From: Corynebacterium sp.
GTDB lineage: Bacteria > Actinomycetota > Actinomycetes > Mycobacteriales > Mycobacteriaceae
Direction of reading: 5' to 3'
Assembly (NCBI RefSeq): GCF_030532325.1
Contig: NZ_JAUNLS010000018.1
Span: forward strand, 1-47,069
DNA length: 47,069 nt
A program made the translations under genes and the position numbers. Of this stretch, positions 18,131 through 27,723 are shown piece by piece. Positions within the stretch are counted from its first letter, which is position 1; every line of letters starts with the position of its first letter. The notes beneath the pieces are model-generated. The model searched no databases, was not told the DNA's origin, and was given only the letters and a program-made list of their open reading frames with translations.

Positions 18131-18223
18131 TCTAGCCCTGGAAAACGAGACCTGCAGGTCGCGGTGCGTTGGGCCGTGGGCTCTGCGCTTGGCGACGTCG
18201 AGGTCTGTACTTCCAGGGCTAGA
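18131..18223. repeat. 93-nt length-symmetric imperfect palindrome (hairpin element)
   Basis: The element sits between the convergent genes at 17764 and 18265. Outer arms TCTAGCCCTGGAA (18131-18143) and TTCCAGGGCTAGA (18211-18223) are perfect. Inside, paired blocks follow at equal distances: AGACCT/AGGTCT, GTCGC/GCGAC, GCG/CGC, and GGGCC/GGCTC with one G-U. They are separated by 4x4, 4x4, 3x3 and 2x2 internal loops, with a GTG apex at 18176-18178. Every block is in register, so the whole element folds as one rod. It may be a terminator, a structured RNA, or a copy of a palindromic mobile repeat. Confidence 0.7.
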
Positions 18224-18264
18224 TATCTGAGTTAGATTCCTGCGGCGCGCTCAGTGACTGGAGC

Positions 18265-18885
18265 TTAGTTGGCCGGCTCCACCGGCTGGCGCTCCTCCAG
18301 GTTGAACATGATGGCCGCGTCCTTGGTGCCCAAGGCCACGAAGCCGCCCTCGCCGGTGAAGACCGACGGGTTGGACTTAAGCAGGTTGAGCAGCTCAGCG
18401 CGGTTGTGGTCGGTGGCCGGGTCGCAGGCCTTGAGGGTGGAGGCGAAGTCGCCCACCTTGAGGGTGCCCTGCGGGGTCACCTCGTAGTCGGAGGTGTTGA
18501 GGTTGCAGCCGTCGTGCGCGCGCACGGTGCCGTCCTCGTTGAAGTTGACCACCACGGCGCCGTCTTGCGCCACGCTGCGCAGGTTGCCGGAGGTCAGAAC
18601 TTGCGTGGCTGTCTCAGCATCGGCCTTCTGCAGGCCCGCGCCCAGCGGGGAGATGAGGTTCACGTGCTGGGAACCGTCACCCTGCGGTGTGGTCTCGCCG
18701 GGCTGGGCGGTGGAGGAGCCGAGGGCCTCGGCAGCTGCCTTGACCACGGCGTCGGCGTTGAGGTTGCTCGAGTTCACGTCAAAGGGAAAGGGGTTGGAGG
18801 GCTCGGCCGCCTGGGCAATTCCCGTACCCAGCACAAGCGCGGTCGAGGCTGACAAAGCTACGGTCGCAAACTTTTTGATGTGCAT
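18265..18885 (-). CDS. Secreted META-domain protein
   Basis: 206 aa. A Sec signal peptide (MHIKKFATVALSASTALVLG, then TGIAQA before AEPSN) suggests cleavage around residue 26. The second half is a META/HslJ-like domain (VVVNFNEDGTVRAHDGCNLN through VGDFASTLKACDPA), with two Cys that could form a disulfide. META domains occur in secreted stress- or motility-related proteins; exact function unknown. ATG 18885 is preferred over TTG 18894: TAACTT lies 7 nt before it and the signal peptide then begins properly. Confidence 0.75.
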   Translation of the reverse strand: MHIKKFATVALSASTALVLGTGIAQAAEPSNPFPFDVNSSNLNADAVVKAAAEALGSSTAQPGETTPQGDGSQHVNLISPLGAGLQKADAETATQVLTSGNLRSVAQDGAVVVNFNEDGTVRAHDGCNLNTSDYEVTPQGTLKVGDFASTLKACDPATDHNRAELLNLLKSNPSVFTGEGGFVALGTKDAAIMFNLEERQPVEPAN

Positions 18886-18895
18886 GGCCCACAAG

Positions 18896-18931
18896 TTATC
18901 CCCCGCTGATCACTCAATCAACGGGGGATAA
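18896..18931 (-). promoter_or_regulatory. Inverted repeat over the META-protein promoter
   Basis: TTATCCCCCG (18896-18905) and CGGGGGATAA (18922-18931) are perfect 10-bp arms, with further pairing TGAT/ATCA inside. The proximal arm overlaps the -10 TAACTT (18898-18893), so this reads as an operator. It could also act as the gatA terminator, since it begins 34 nt after the gatA stop. Confidence 0.55.
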
Positions 18932-18964
18932 ACAACAGTTACTCAATTGGCAGCTGCGCCACAG

Positions 18965-20455
18965 CTAGTCCAGCTGGCGGCCAGCTTCATAGGCGGCACC
19001 CACCTTGTAGAGGCGGTCGTCCTCAAAGGCCGGGGCCATGATCTGCAGGCCGGTGGGCAGGTTGCTGTCCGAGGCCATGCCCGAGGGCACGGACATGCCG
19101 CATACGCCCGCCAGGTTCAGCGGCAGGGTGCACAGGTCGAAGTTGTACATCGCCATCGGGTCCTCGACCTTCTCCCCCAGCTTGAAGGCGGTGGTCGGGG
19201 TGGTGGGCGAGACAAGCACGTCGACCTTCTCAAAGGCCTGGGCAAAGTCCTGGGCAATGAGGGTGCGCACGCGCTGGGCTTGCAGGTAGTAGGCGTCGTA
19301 GTAGCCCACGGACAGCGCGTAGGTGCCCAGCATGATGCGGCGCTTGACCTCCGGGCCGAAGCCGGCCGCGCGAGAGAGCGACATGACCTCCTCGGCGGAG
19401 TGGCTGCCGTCATCGCCCACGCGCAGGCCGTAACGCATGCCGTCAAAGCGCGCCAGGTTGGAGGAAACCTCGCAGGGCATGATGAGGTAGTAGGCAGCCA
19501 GGGCGTCGTCAAAGTGCGGGCAGTCCACCTCGACGGTCTCCGCACCCTGGGAGACCAGCTGATCGACGGCCTGGTGGTACGCCTCCATCACACCCGGCTG
19601 CCAGCCGTCGCGCTCGAACTGCTTGATGAGGCCGATCTTCACGCCGCTGAGGTCACCCTTGGCGCCCTCCTTGGCCGCGGCCACCACTGGGGCCACCGGC
19701 TTGTCCACGCTGGTGGCGTCGAAGGCGTCGTGGCCGGCGATGATCTCGTGCAGCAGCGCGGTGTCCAGCACGGTGCGGGCGGTGGGGCCTGCCTGGTCCA
19801 GGGAGGAAGCGGCGGCGATGAGCCCGTAGCGGGACACGGTGCCGTAGGTGGGCTTAACGCCCACGGTGTTGGTCAGCGCGGCAGGCTGGCGGATGGATCC
19901 GCCCGTGTCGGTGCCGATGCCCAGCGGTGCCTGGCCGGAGGCCAGCGCGGCCGCGGTGCCGCCGCCGGAACCACCCGGGGTGCGCTCGGTGTCGTAGGGG
20001 TTGCGGGCCGGGCCGTAGGCGGAGTTCTCATTGGAGGAGCCCATGGCGAACTCGTCGAGGTTGGTCTTGCCCAGGATCGGGATGCCGGCCTCGCGCAGTT
20101 TGGTGACCAGGGTGGCGTCGTAAGGCGAGATCCAGCCCTCGAGCATCTTGGAGGCGGCGGTGGTGGGCGCGTCGGTGGTCACCAGCAGGTCCTTGAGCGC
20201 CAGCGGCACGCCGGCCAGAGAGGAGGCAGGCTTTTCACCGGCATCCAGGGCCTTATCGACGGCGTCGGCAGTAGCCAGGGCCTCCTCGGCGCCGACGTGC
20301 AGGAAGGAGTTGAGCTCGCCGTTGGTCTCCGCGATGCGGTCAAGGAAGGCCTGGGTGACCTCGCGGGAGGTCAACTCACGGGAGTGGATCTTCTCCGCCA
20401 GCTCGGCGGCGGTCATAGACACAATGCCCTCGGCGGGCGTGATAAAGGTTGCCAT
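18965..20455 (-). CDS. gatA: Asp-tRNA(Asn)/Glu-tRNA(Gln) amidotransferase subunit A
   Basis: Amidase subunit that releases ammonia from Gln or Asn for GatB. 496 aa with the amidase-signature Ser-Ser-Lys triad: Lys in [10 protein letters not shown] (near residue 80) and the serine stretch from [20 protein letters not shown] to [12 protein letters not shown] (near 155-185). The ATG is 2 nt after the gatC stop, so the two are co-translated. Confidence 0.97.
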   Translation of the reverse strand: MATFITPAEGIVSMTAAELAEKIHSRELTSREVTQAFLDRIAETNGELNSFLHVGAEEALATADAVDKALDAGEKPASSLAGVPLALKDLLVTTDAPTTAASKMLEGWISPYDATLVTKLREAGIPILGKTNLDEFAMGSSNENSAYGPARNPYDTERTPGGSGGGTAAALASGQAPLGIGTDTGGSIRQPAALTNTVGVKPTYGTVSRYGLIAAASSLDQAGPTARTVLDTALLHEIIAGHDAFDATSVDKPVAPVVAAAKEGAKGDLSGVKIGLIKQFERDGWQPGVMEAYHQAVDQLVSQGAETVEVDCPHFDDALAAYYLIMPCEVSSNLARFDGMRYGLRVGDDGSHSAEEVMSLSRAAGFGPEVKRRIMLGTYALSVGYYDAYYLQAQRVRTLIAQDFAQAFEKVDVLVSPTTPTTAFKLGEKVEDPMAMYNFDLCTLPLNLAGVCGMSVPSGMASDSNLPTGLQIMAPAFEDDRLYKVGAAYEAGRQLD

Positions 20456-20457
20456 AA

Positions 20458-20760
20458 TTATTCGTCTCCTCCACCCAGAATCTGCGGCACTACGAAGCGG
20501 TCATCCTCCGCGTCCGGCGCCTGGTCCAAGGCCTGCTCGGCGGTGAGCAGGCGCACGATCTCATCGGGGCGCATCGGGGCGTCAACAGAGTGCGGGTGAG
20601 ACATGGGCTCGACGCCCTCGGTGTTGACCTGGCCCACTGCGGACACGGAATCCACAATCTTGTCGATCTGGGTAGCGAAGTGCTTCAGTTCCTCTTCACT
20701 GAGCGCAAGCCGTGACAGCTTGGCCAAGTGCGCGACCTCATCACGCGAAATCTCAGACAC
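20458..20760 (-). CDS. gatC: Asp-tRNA(Asn)/Glu-tRNA(Gln) amidotransferase subunit C
   Basis: 100 aa. Small subunit that wraps and stabilises GatA-GatB. The N-terminal family pattern is [20 protein letters not shown]. The start is GTG 20760, with AAGGATGGAG as ribosome-binding site 6-10 nt upstream. It is the first gene of gatC-gatA. Confidence 0.95.
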   Translation of the reverse strand: MSEISRDEVAHLAKLSRLALSEEELKHFATQIDKIVDSVSAVGQVNTEGVEPMSHPHSVDAPMRPDEIVRLLTAEQALDQAPDAEDDRFVVPQILGGGDE

Positions 20761-21009
20761 GCGAACTCCATCCTTTTAATTCAGGTAGACGGTTTGTAGC
20801 TAAGCAACCATCGTACTGCACGCGCCGGCACGCGCCATCACTGGCTGGATACGTGCCGGGCTGCTTTCGGTGCTCGGCCGCAGCCTGCCGCCGGGCAGCG
20901 ATAACTCGAATTAATCTACGCAGGTTATTGAATAGTATTCGGCCGGGCAGGTAGCATGAAGACCGCTTAGTACAGAATTTTCTATTAGAGAGTCAACAAA
21001 GAGTTAGCC
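20761..21009. promoter_or_regulatory. Divergent intergenic region between gatC and the ACT gene
   Basis: 249 bp. A possible gatC -10 is TACGAT on the minus strand near 20810. A dyad CCGGCACG (20825-20832)/CGTGCCGG (20852-20859) and a short CTGCC/GGCAG hairpin follow. The AT-rich stretch 20910-21000 probably holds the plus-strand promoter. No reading frame here looks coding. Confidence 0.4.
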
Positions 21010-21672
21010 ATGTCCTTCCTCGTTCGTGTCCTTCTTCCTGATTCGCCCGGCAGCCTGGGCCTGCTTGCCGACTCCCTCGGTGGCATCGGCGCCAACATCC
21101 AGTCCGTGGATATCGTTGAAAACTTTCCCGAGGGGACGGTGATGGACGACATCGTCGTCGAGCTGCCCCAGGGCACCATGGCCGATGAAATCATCACCGC
21201 CGCCCAGGGTGTGGAAGGCGTGGTCATCGACTCGATCCGCCCCTTCAGCGGGCGCGTGGACCGCCGCGGGCAGATCCACCTGCTGGCGCACGTGGCCTCG
21301 AAGAAGGACGTCACCGCCGCCATGACGGAGGTCTGCGCAGCCATCCCCCGCGCGCTGACCTCCAACTGGGCCATCGTGATCGAAAACGCCGATCCGATCC
21401 GCCGCATTGCCTCCTCAGACGCCGCCCCGGAGGATGACGGGACTATTCCCACCAACATCGACGTCGAGCGCGCCCGGGTGCTCAACCCGGAGCGCGAGGA
21501 ATGGATTCCGGAGGCCTGGGCGCTGCTCGATTCCGCGCTGGCGGCCGCCCCGCTGACCGGCACCGACTACGTCATCGTCATGGGCCGCGTGGGCGGGCCG
21601 GATTACCTGGCCTCCGAGGTGGAGCACCTCGGTGACCTGGGCACCATCCTGGGCGCGTTCCTACGCAACTAA
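21010..21672 (+). CDS. ACT-domain amino-acid-binding protein
   Basis: 220 aa. The N-terminal ACT domain is plain (SFLVRVLLPDSPGSLGLLAD, SLGGIGANIQSVDIVENFPE). A second ACT-like half is possible around residues 90-120. The C-terminal part ends in VIVMGRVGGPDYLASEVEHL. No catalytic domain is fused, so a ligand-sensing regulatory role is likely. A homologue sits between gatC and ligA in mycobacteria (Rv3013, from memory). The ribosome-binding site is weak (AAAGAG). It converges on ligA with only 6 bp between stops. Confidence 0.8.
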   Translation: MSFLVRVLLPDSPGSLGLLADSLGGIGANIQSVDIVENFPEGTVMDDIVVELPQGTMADEIITAAQGVEGVVIDSIRPFSGRVDRRGQIHLLAHVASKKDVTAAMTEVCAAIPRALTSNWAIVIENADPIRRIASSDAAPEDDGTIPTNIDVERARVLNPEREEWIPEAWALLDSALAAAPLTGTDYVIVMGRVGGPDYLASEVEHLGDLGTILGAFLRN

Positions 21673-21678
21673 CTCTGC

Positions 21679-23760
<2,082 letters not shown>

Positions 23761-23775
23761 TCAGAAGCGTTCTCA

Positions 23776-25035
23776 TCAACTCCGCCACAGGTAGGACATC
23801 GGCAGGGCGATGAGCTTTTCTCCCAATGGTTGCACGCGATCAATGGGAGCCAACACGAAGCCTCCTACAAACTTCTTGCCCAGCTTCTCCCGAAGAACCG
23901 CGAGGTGCTTGGCGTGGTCACTTTTCACCGTTGACCCAGACTTCACTTCGACAGCCACAATGTTTCCATCTGCGTACTCGATGATCGCGTCTACTTCCAT
24001 TCCCCCGCTTTCACGCCAGTGGAGAATCCGGTAGTCAGTATCCGCCCATCCCTGCTGGGCACAGAGCTCTTGAAGGACAAAGCCCTCGACCAGATGGCCA
24101 AAGTTGGAGCTGGCCATCGGGTTCATGAGTGCCGATTCCTCTTGACCTGAGAGCCAGCATGCCAATCCAGAATCAGTGACCCAGGCCTTTGGTTTGGAAA
24201 CCTCCCGGGCTGTCAGGTTATTTTTCCACGCCTTGGCTTGCGAAAGCAGAAACAGCCGCGCAAGCGTATCCAGGTAGCTGCGCACGGTCGATGCCGGAAT
24301 ATCAGCTTCCCTGGCCAACTTCGAGGGAACCAACTCCCCCGCCTGGTGCGCTGCTGACAGACGCATGAGTGACTGGAGACGCCCAGGTTGCGCACGCTCC
24401 TGCGCCAGCGTCTCTTCCACGACGGTCATGTGCCCTAGGTAGGAGTCAAACCACAGCTTGCGCATCCGCGGACTCAACTCCAGCACGGGCGGATACCCGC
24501 CTCGAAGGAGCATGCCTACCAGTTCTTTTCGCGTGACAACCTCTGGTGCTACTGTTTGCGAGCTCAGGGAAAGAAGCTCCGGCACTCTATCAACAAAAGT
24601 CCCCATGTCCAGGGTCCCAGCCACCTCCTGTTGTGCCAGGGGGTGAAGATGCAGATCAACCATCCGGCCGGCTAGCGAATCCTTGCGCCCTAATCCGCGC
24701 GCAAAATCAGAGGACCCCGTTATGACAAAACGGCCGGGGCGCCGATCTGCATCGACTTCCGCTTTCAAGGCCAAGCTCAACTCCGGCAAGCGCTGGATCT
24801 CATCAATGATGAGCGCTCGATCACCACCCTGTTTCACAAAATACAGTGGGTCATCCTGAGCCAAGGACAGTGCAGCGGGATCATCGAGCGTGACGTAGAC
24901 CGCCTCATCCAAGCCGAGGTGTTGAGTCAGCGTTGACTTGCCCACCTGACGGGAACCGGTGACATGCAAGATAGGAGAAAACTCAAGAACCTCCCGCGCC
25001 AGCTCTTCAAGACCTCGCCGAATGTATGAATTCAT
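23776..25035 (-). CDS. AAA-family ATPase with DUF4143 C-terminal domain
   Basis: 419 aa. The Walker A motif GSRQVGKSTL (near residue 30) and Walker B ALIIDEIQRLPEL (near 95) lie in an AAA_14 core. A winged-helix/DUF4143 part follows. A PD-(D/E)XK-like motif GMEVDAIIEYADGNIVAVEV then KSGS lies near 345-365. Such COG1373 proteins are common accessory genes of unknown role, often suspected in defence or toxin-like systems. I favour ATG 25035: TAGGAT is exactly 7 nt before it (25044 is the longer choice). GC content looks lower than the flanking ligA, suggesting acquisition. A 22-bp repeat array lies directly upstream. Confidence 0.85.
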   Translation of the reverse strand: MNSYIRRGLEELAREVLEFSPILHVTGSRQVGKSTLTQHLGLDEAVYVTLDDPAALSLAQDDPLYFVKQGGDRALIIDEIQRLPELSLALKAEVDADRRPGRFVITGSSDFARGLGRKDSLAGRMVDLHLHPLAQQEVAGTLDMGTFVDRVPELLSLSSQTVAPEVVTRKELVGMLLRGGYPPVLELSPRMRKLWFDSYLGHMTVVEETLAQERAQPGRLQSLMRLSAAHQAGELVPSKLAREADIPASTVRSYLDTLARLFLLSQAKAWKNNLTAREVSKPKAWVTDSGLACWLSGQEESALMNPMASSNFGHLVEGFVLQELCAQQGWADTDYRILHWRESGGMEVDAIIEYADGNIVAVEVKSGSTVKSDHAKHLAVLREKLGKKFVGGFVLAPIDRVQPLGEKLIALPMSYLWRS

Positions 25036-25058
25036 AGAGCCCATCCTACCTGCCGATA

Positions 25059-25190
25059 GTCATTTCACAATACTCTATCCGTCATTCTGCAGAACCATGT
25101 CTGTCATTCTGCAACATCGAGTTCGTCATTCTACAGAGACACGTCTGTCATTCTGCAGCACCGAGTTCGTCATTCTGCAGGACTCACAGT
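25059..25190. repeat. 22-bp tandem repeat array upstream of the DUF4143 ATPase
   Basis: Five clear units, each starting GTCATTCT, begin at 25081, 25103, 25125, 25147 and 25169. A degenerate sixth (GTCATTTC) is at 25059. Spacing is exactly 22 bp throughout. Units alternate in their second half: GTCT endings (25081, 25125) and CGAGTTC endings (25103, 25147), giving a 44-bp super-period. The core often contains the palindrome-like TTCTGCAG. In the ATPase direction the motif is GCAGAATGAC. The degenerate unit overlaps the ATPase -35 zone, so the array is positioned as a regulatory site. The divergent exonuclease promoter is on the other side. Confidence 0.85.
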
Positions 25191-25254
25191 GCCAGTCTCG
25201 CGGACTTTCGAACACCGCGCCGCGCTGTCCGGGCTAGGCACTAGAGTGAAACGC

Positions 25255-25926
25255 ATGAACTTCGACGCCACCCGCATGCTTTCCTTCGATTTGGAGACCA
25301 CCTCCACCAACCCCAAAGAAGCCCGCATTGTCACCTCCGCGCTCGTGCGCATTGATGGCCGGGATGTGACCAAGAAAGAAACCCTGGCGGATCCCGGCGT
25401 GGAGATCCCGGAGGCAGCCGCCAAGATCCACGGCATCACCACGGAAAAGGCCCGCGCGGAGGGCCGCCCGCACGAGGAAGTCCTCAAGGAAACCGTGGAG
25501 GCCATCTACCAAGGCTGGGAGGAAGGCCTCACGCTTGTTGTCTACAACGCGGCTTATGACCTTTCCGTCCTGCGCGCGCTGACCGGGGACTTCACCGTCA
25601 ACGGGCCAGTCTACGATCCCTTCGTCATCGACCGCGTCAAGGACAAGTGGCGCAAGGGCAAGCGCACGCTGACTGACGTCTCCGCGCACTACGGCGTGCA
25701 GCTGGATAACGCCCACGAGGCCACCTCGGATGCACTCGCCGCCGCCCGCGTGGCGTGGAAACAGGTGCGCCAGCACTACCCAGAGCTATCCCAGATGGAC
25801 ACCACGGAGCTCATGGAGTTCCAAGCGGTCGAGTGGTACAAAGACCGCGAGTCCTTCAAGAAGTACCTGCAGGGCCAGGGCAAGGCTGCCTCTGACGTCT
25901 CCGCCGCGTGGCCGATGATTTCTTAA
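25255..25926 (+). CDS. DnaQ-like 3'-5' exonuclease
   Basis: 223 aa. The DEDD nuclease pattern is visible: Exo I LSFDLETTSTNPKEARIV (residues about 9-26), Exo II LVVYNAAYDLSVL near 100, and Exo III HEATSDALAAARVA near 155 with its His (DEDDh). Proofreading or repair exonuclease related to the Pol III epsilon subunit. I use ATG 25255, not the upstream codons, because TAGAGT lies 7 nt before it and homology starts there. It is divergent from the DUF4143 ATPase across the repeat array. Confidence 0.88.
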   Translation: MNFDATRMLSFDLETTSTNPKEARIVTSALVRIDGRDVTKKETLADPGVEIPEAAAKIHGITTEKARAEGRPHEEVLKETVEAIYQGWEEGLTLVVYNAAYDLSVLRALTGDFTVNGPVYDPFVIDRVKDKWRKGKRTLTDVSAHYGVQLDNAHEATSDALAAARVAWKQVRQHYPELSQMDTTELMEFQAVEWYKDRESFKKYLQGQGKAASDVSAAWPMIS

Positions 25927-25964
25927 GCCCGGCACAGGAGCTATTTCCCTCCAGCGGTTACCAT

Positions 25965-25992
25965 AATTCTAGAGTTCTTTAATTCTAGAATT
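25965..25992 (+). promoter_or_regulatory. Double palindromic operator before the regulator gene
   Basis: AATTCTAGAATT (25981-25992) is a perfect 12-bp palindrome touching the start codon at 25993. AATTCTAGAGTT (25965-25976) is a second copy with one mismatch, 16 bp upstream. TAGAGT inside the first copy can be a -10. The pattern fits autoregulation by the encoded winged-helix protein. Confidence 0.6.
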
Positions 25993-26520
25993 ATGAAAGC
26001 GACCGACCTTGAAGCACGCCTGGCTGAGCTTGAGCGCCGCATCGAAGCGCTCGATTCCGGCAACGGCATTTCCAGCCCCACTTCCCCTCAACACCACACC
26101 GTCTCCTCCCCGGATGCCGATCGCTTCTGGCTCGTCAGCGCCCTGCAGAACGGCCCGGAGATCCCCGATGGCTCCGTCATCTTCGGCGGCGACGTCAGCT
26201 TTGGTGGCAAGCGCTTTGCCTACCAGTGGCAGCGCCCCACCCACTTCATCGCGGATGAGTCTTGGTCCGACAAACTGGAGCGCCTCGCCGCGCTGGCCCA
26301 CCCGGTGCGCGGTGAGATCCTGCGCAGGCTCCTCTGCGCGCCTGCCACCGCGGCGGAGCTCGTAGAGGAAGAGGTAGTCAGCTCCACCGGCACCGCCTAC
26401 CACCACCTCGGCGCATTGCAGTCCGCCGGCTGGGTAGCCAAAGACGAGGGCCGGTGGTCCATCCGCCCCAGCAGGGTCGTCCCCCTGATGAGCATCGTTA
26501 TCGCGGCGGAGGATCACTGA
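25993..26520 (+). CDS. ArsR-like winged-helix transcriptional regulator
   Basis: 175 aa. An N-terminal short coiled segment (LEARLAELERRIEALD) is followed by a roughly 50-residue linker and strand-rich region. The HTH starts around residue 95 (WSDKLERLAALAHPVRGEIL, RRLLCAPATAAELVEEEVVS) with recognition helix and wing (GTAYHHLGALQSAGWVAKDE). No metal-binding Cys motif is seen. Its TGA overlaps the ATG of the serine hydrolase by 1 nt, so it probably controls that gene and itself through the upstream palindromes. Confidence 0.8.
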   Translation: MKATDLEARLAELERRIEALDSGNGISSPTSPQHHTVSSPDADRFWLVSALQNGPEIPDGSVIFGGDVSFGGKRFAYQWQRPTHFIADESWSDKLERLAALAHPVRGEILRRLLCAPATAAELVEEEVVSSTGTAYHHLGALQSAGWVAKDEGRWSIRPSRVVPLMSIVIAAEDH

Positions 26521-27575
26521 TGAGCCACGCAGCACACAATCACACAGCGCACAATACTGAACCCGTACGGCGCCGCCCCCTGACACTGGTCCTCGCCATC
26601 CTCGTCGCCCTCATCCTGGCCGGGGCCCTGATACTCATCGGCCCCAAGCCCATCACGCTCTCTACCCAGCGCACGGGCGACGCCGACCTTGCCGGGGCCA
26701 TCGACAAGCACGCGCAGCGCGGCTTCCGCAACGTCACTGCCTTTACCCTCAACGGCGATGAGACCACCTTTGCGGGCCTGGGCGCAGACGCGCACACGGA
26801 GGTAGAGATCGGCTCGGTGACCAAGATGTTCACCGCGGAACTGCTCCACCAGGAGGTGGCCGCTGGGCGGCTGAGCCTAGACACCACCGTGGGCGAGGTG
26901 CTCGACGTCGGCGATACACCCATCGCCACGGTCAGTCTGCGCGAGCTGCGGGATCACACCTCGGGCCTGCCGCGGCTGGCCAGCACCAATGCGCTGAGCA
27001 ACATCACGGACATGATCACCGGCGCCAACCCTTACGAGGGCGAGAGCGTCCATGACATCATGGAGGCGGCCACCGACGCCGAACTTTCTGGCCGCGGGGA
27101 GGAAAGCTACTCCAATCTGGGATACGCGCTGCTCGGCCACGTCCTCGAAACCGAGGCCGGCGTGCCCTACGAGCAGCTGCTGCGCGAGCGGATCTTCCAC
27201 CCTGCCGGCATGAGCGAGACCTACCTCATGACCCCGGGTAGCGTGCCTGCCGATGCCCCACGCGGCATCATGGCCAGTGGCCGTGCCGCCCAGCCCTGGG
27301 AAATGGAGGGCTCCGCCCCCGCCGGCGCGATTCGCTCCACCGCCGCTGACATGTCGAAGTTTGCCCAGTGGATGATGAGCAACGGTGACGTCACCTACGG
27401 CTGGGAGGTCAACGCGCCGGAGGACGGTGGCGGCTACTGGCACGACGGCGGAACCTACGGCTATTCCACCATGCTGATCATCGACCCAGACACCCGCCAT
27501 GCGGCCTTTGCCAACAACGACACCTTGATGGGCACTGAGAGCCTTGCCCACGAGCTGTTCAAGGAGATGAGCTAG
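26520..27575 (+). CDS. Membrane-anchored serine hydrolase, beta-lactamase/PBP4* family
   Basis: 351 aa. One N-terminal hydrophobic segment (LTLVLAILVALILAGALILI) acts as signal anchor. The extracellular domain has the class C-like triad: SVTK near residue 98, YSN in SYSNLGYALLG near 197, and HDG in YWHDGGTYGYST near 310. It may be a DD-peptidase, esterase or beta-lactamase-like enzyme; sequence alone does not decide. ATG 26520 has GGAGG 7-10 nt upstream and overlaps the regulator stop (TGATG). Confidence 0.85.
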   Translation: MSHAAHNHTAHNTEPVRRRPLTLVLAILVALILAGALILIGPKPITLSTQRTGDADLAGAIDKHAQRGFRNVTAFTLNGDETTFAGLGADAHTEVEIGSVTKMFTAELLHQEVAAGRLSLDTTVGEVLDVGDTPIATVSLRELRDHTSGLPRLASTNALSNITDMITGANPYEGESVHDIMEAATDAELSGRGEESYSNLGYALLGHVLETEAGVPYEQLLRERIFHPAGMSETYLMTPGSVPADAPRGIMASGRAAQPWEMEGSAPAGAIRSTAADMSKFAQWMMSNGDVTYGWEVNAPEDGGGYWHDGGTYGYSTMLIIDPDTRHAAFANNDTLMGTESLAHELFKEMS

Positions 27576-27650
27576 ACCATGTTTCTCTTCGCCCCCATCT
27601 TGCTCACCCGGCCCGCACCCGCGCACCCGGCCGCCGCCCGCCAGGAGGCA

Positions 27651-27704
27651 AAGTCTCCCGAATCTCCGGCGCATTAAAAGTCTCCGAAATCTCCCAAGTC
27701 TCCA
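27651..27704. repeat. 9-bp phased repeat array upstream of the ATP-binding protein
   Basis: The hexamer RTCTCC occurs at 27653 (G), 27662 (A), 27680 (G), 27689 (A) and 27698 (G). All are in 9-bp register, with one degenerate unit at 27671. G and A alternate, so the higher period is 18 bp (AGTCTCCGAAATCTCCC). The array ends 8 bp before the -10 TATACT (27712-27717) and occupies the -35 position, so it is placed to regulate the ATPase gene. Confidence 0.8.
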
Positions 27705-27711
27705 CTCGCGC

Positions 27712-27717
27712 TATACT
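27712..27717 (+). promoter_or_regulatory. -10 element of the ATP-binding protein gene
   Basis: TATACT ends 6 nt before ATG 27724 and no ribosome-binding site is present, so a leaderless transcript is expected. The -35 position (about 27689-27694) is one of the repeat units. Confidence 0.65.
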
Positions 27718-27723
27718 GGCGAC

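Noticed and set aside
18131-18223. Insertion-sequence remnant
   Set aside because: There is no transposase fragment and no obvious target-site duplication at the arms, so it is reported only as a palindromic element.
18947-20599. 550-codon plus-strand open frame opposite gatA
   Set aside because: Shadow of gatA with low-complexity translation.
25059-25190. CRISPR array
   Set aside because: The 22-bp units are contiguous tandem repeats without unique spacers, and no cas genes are nearby.
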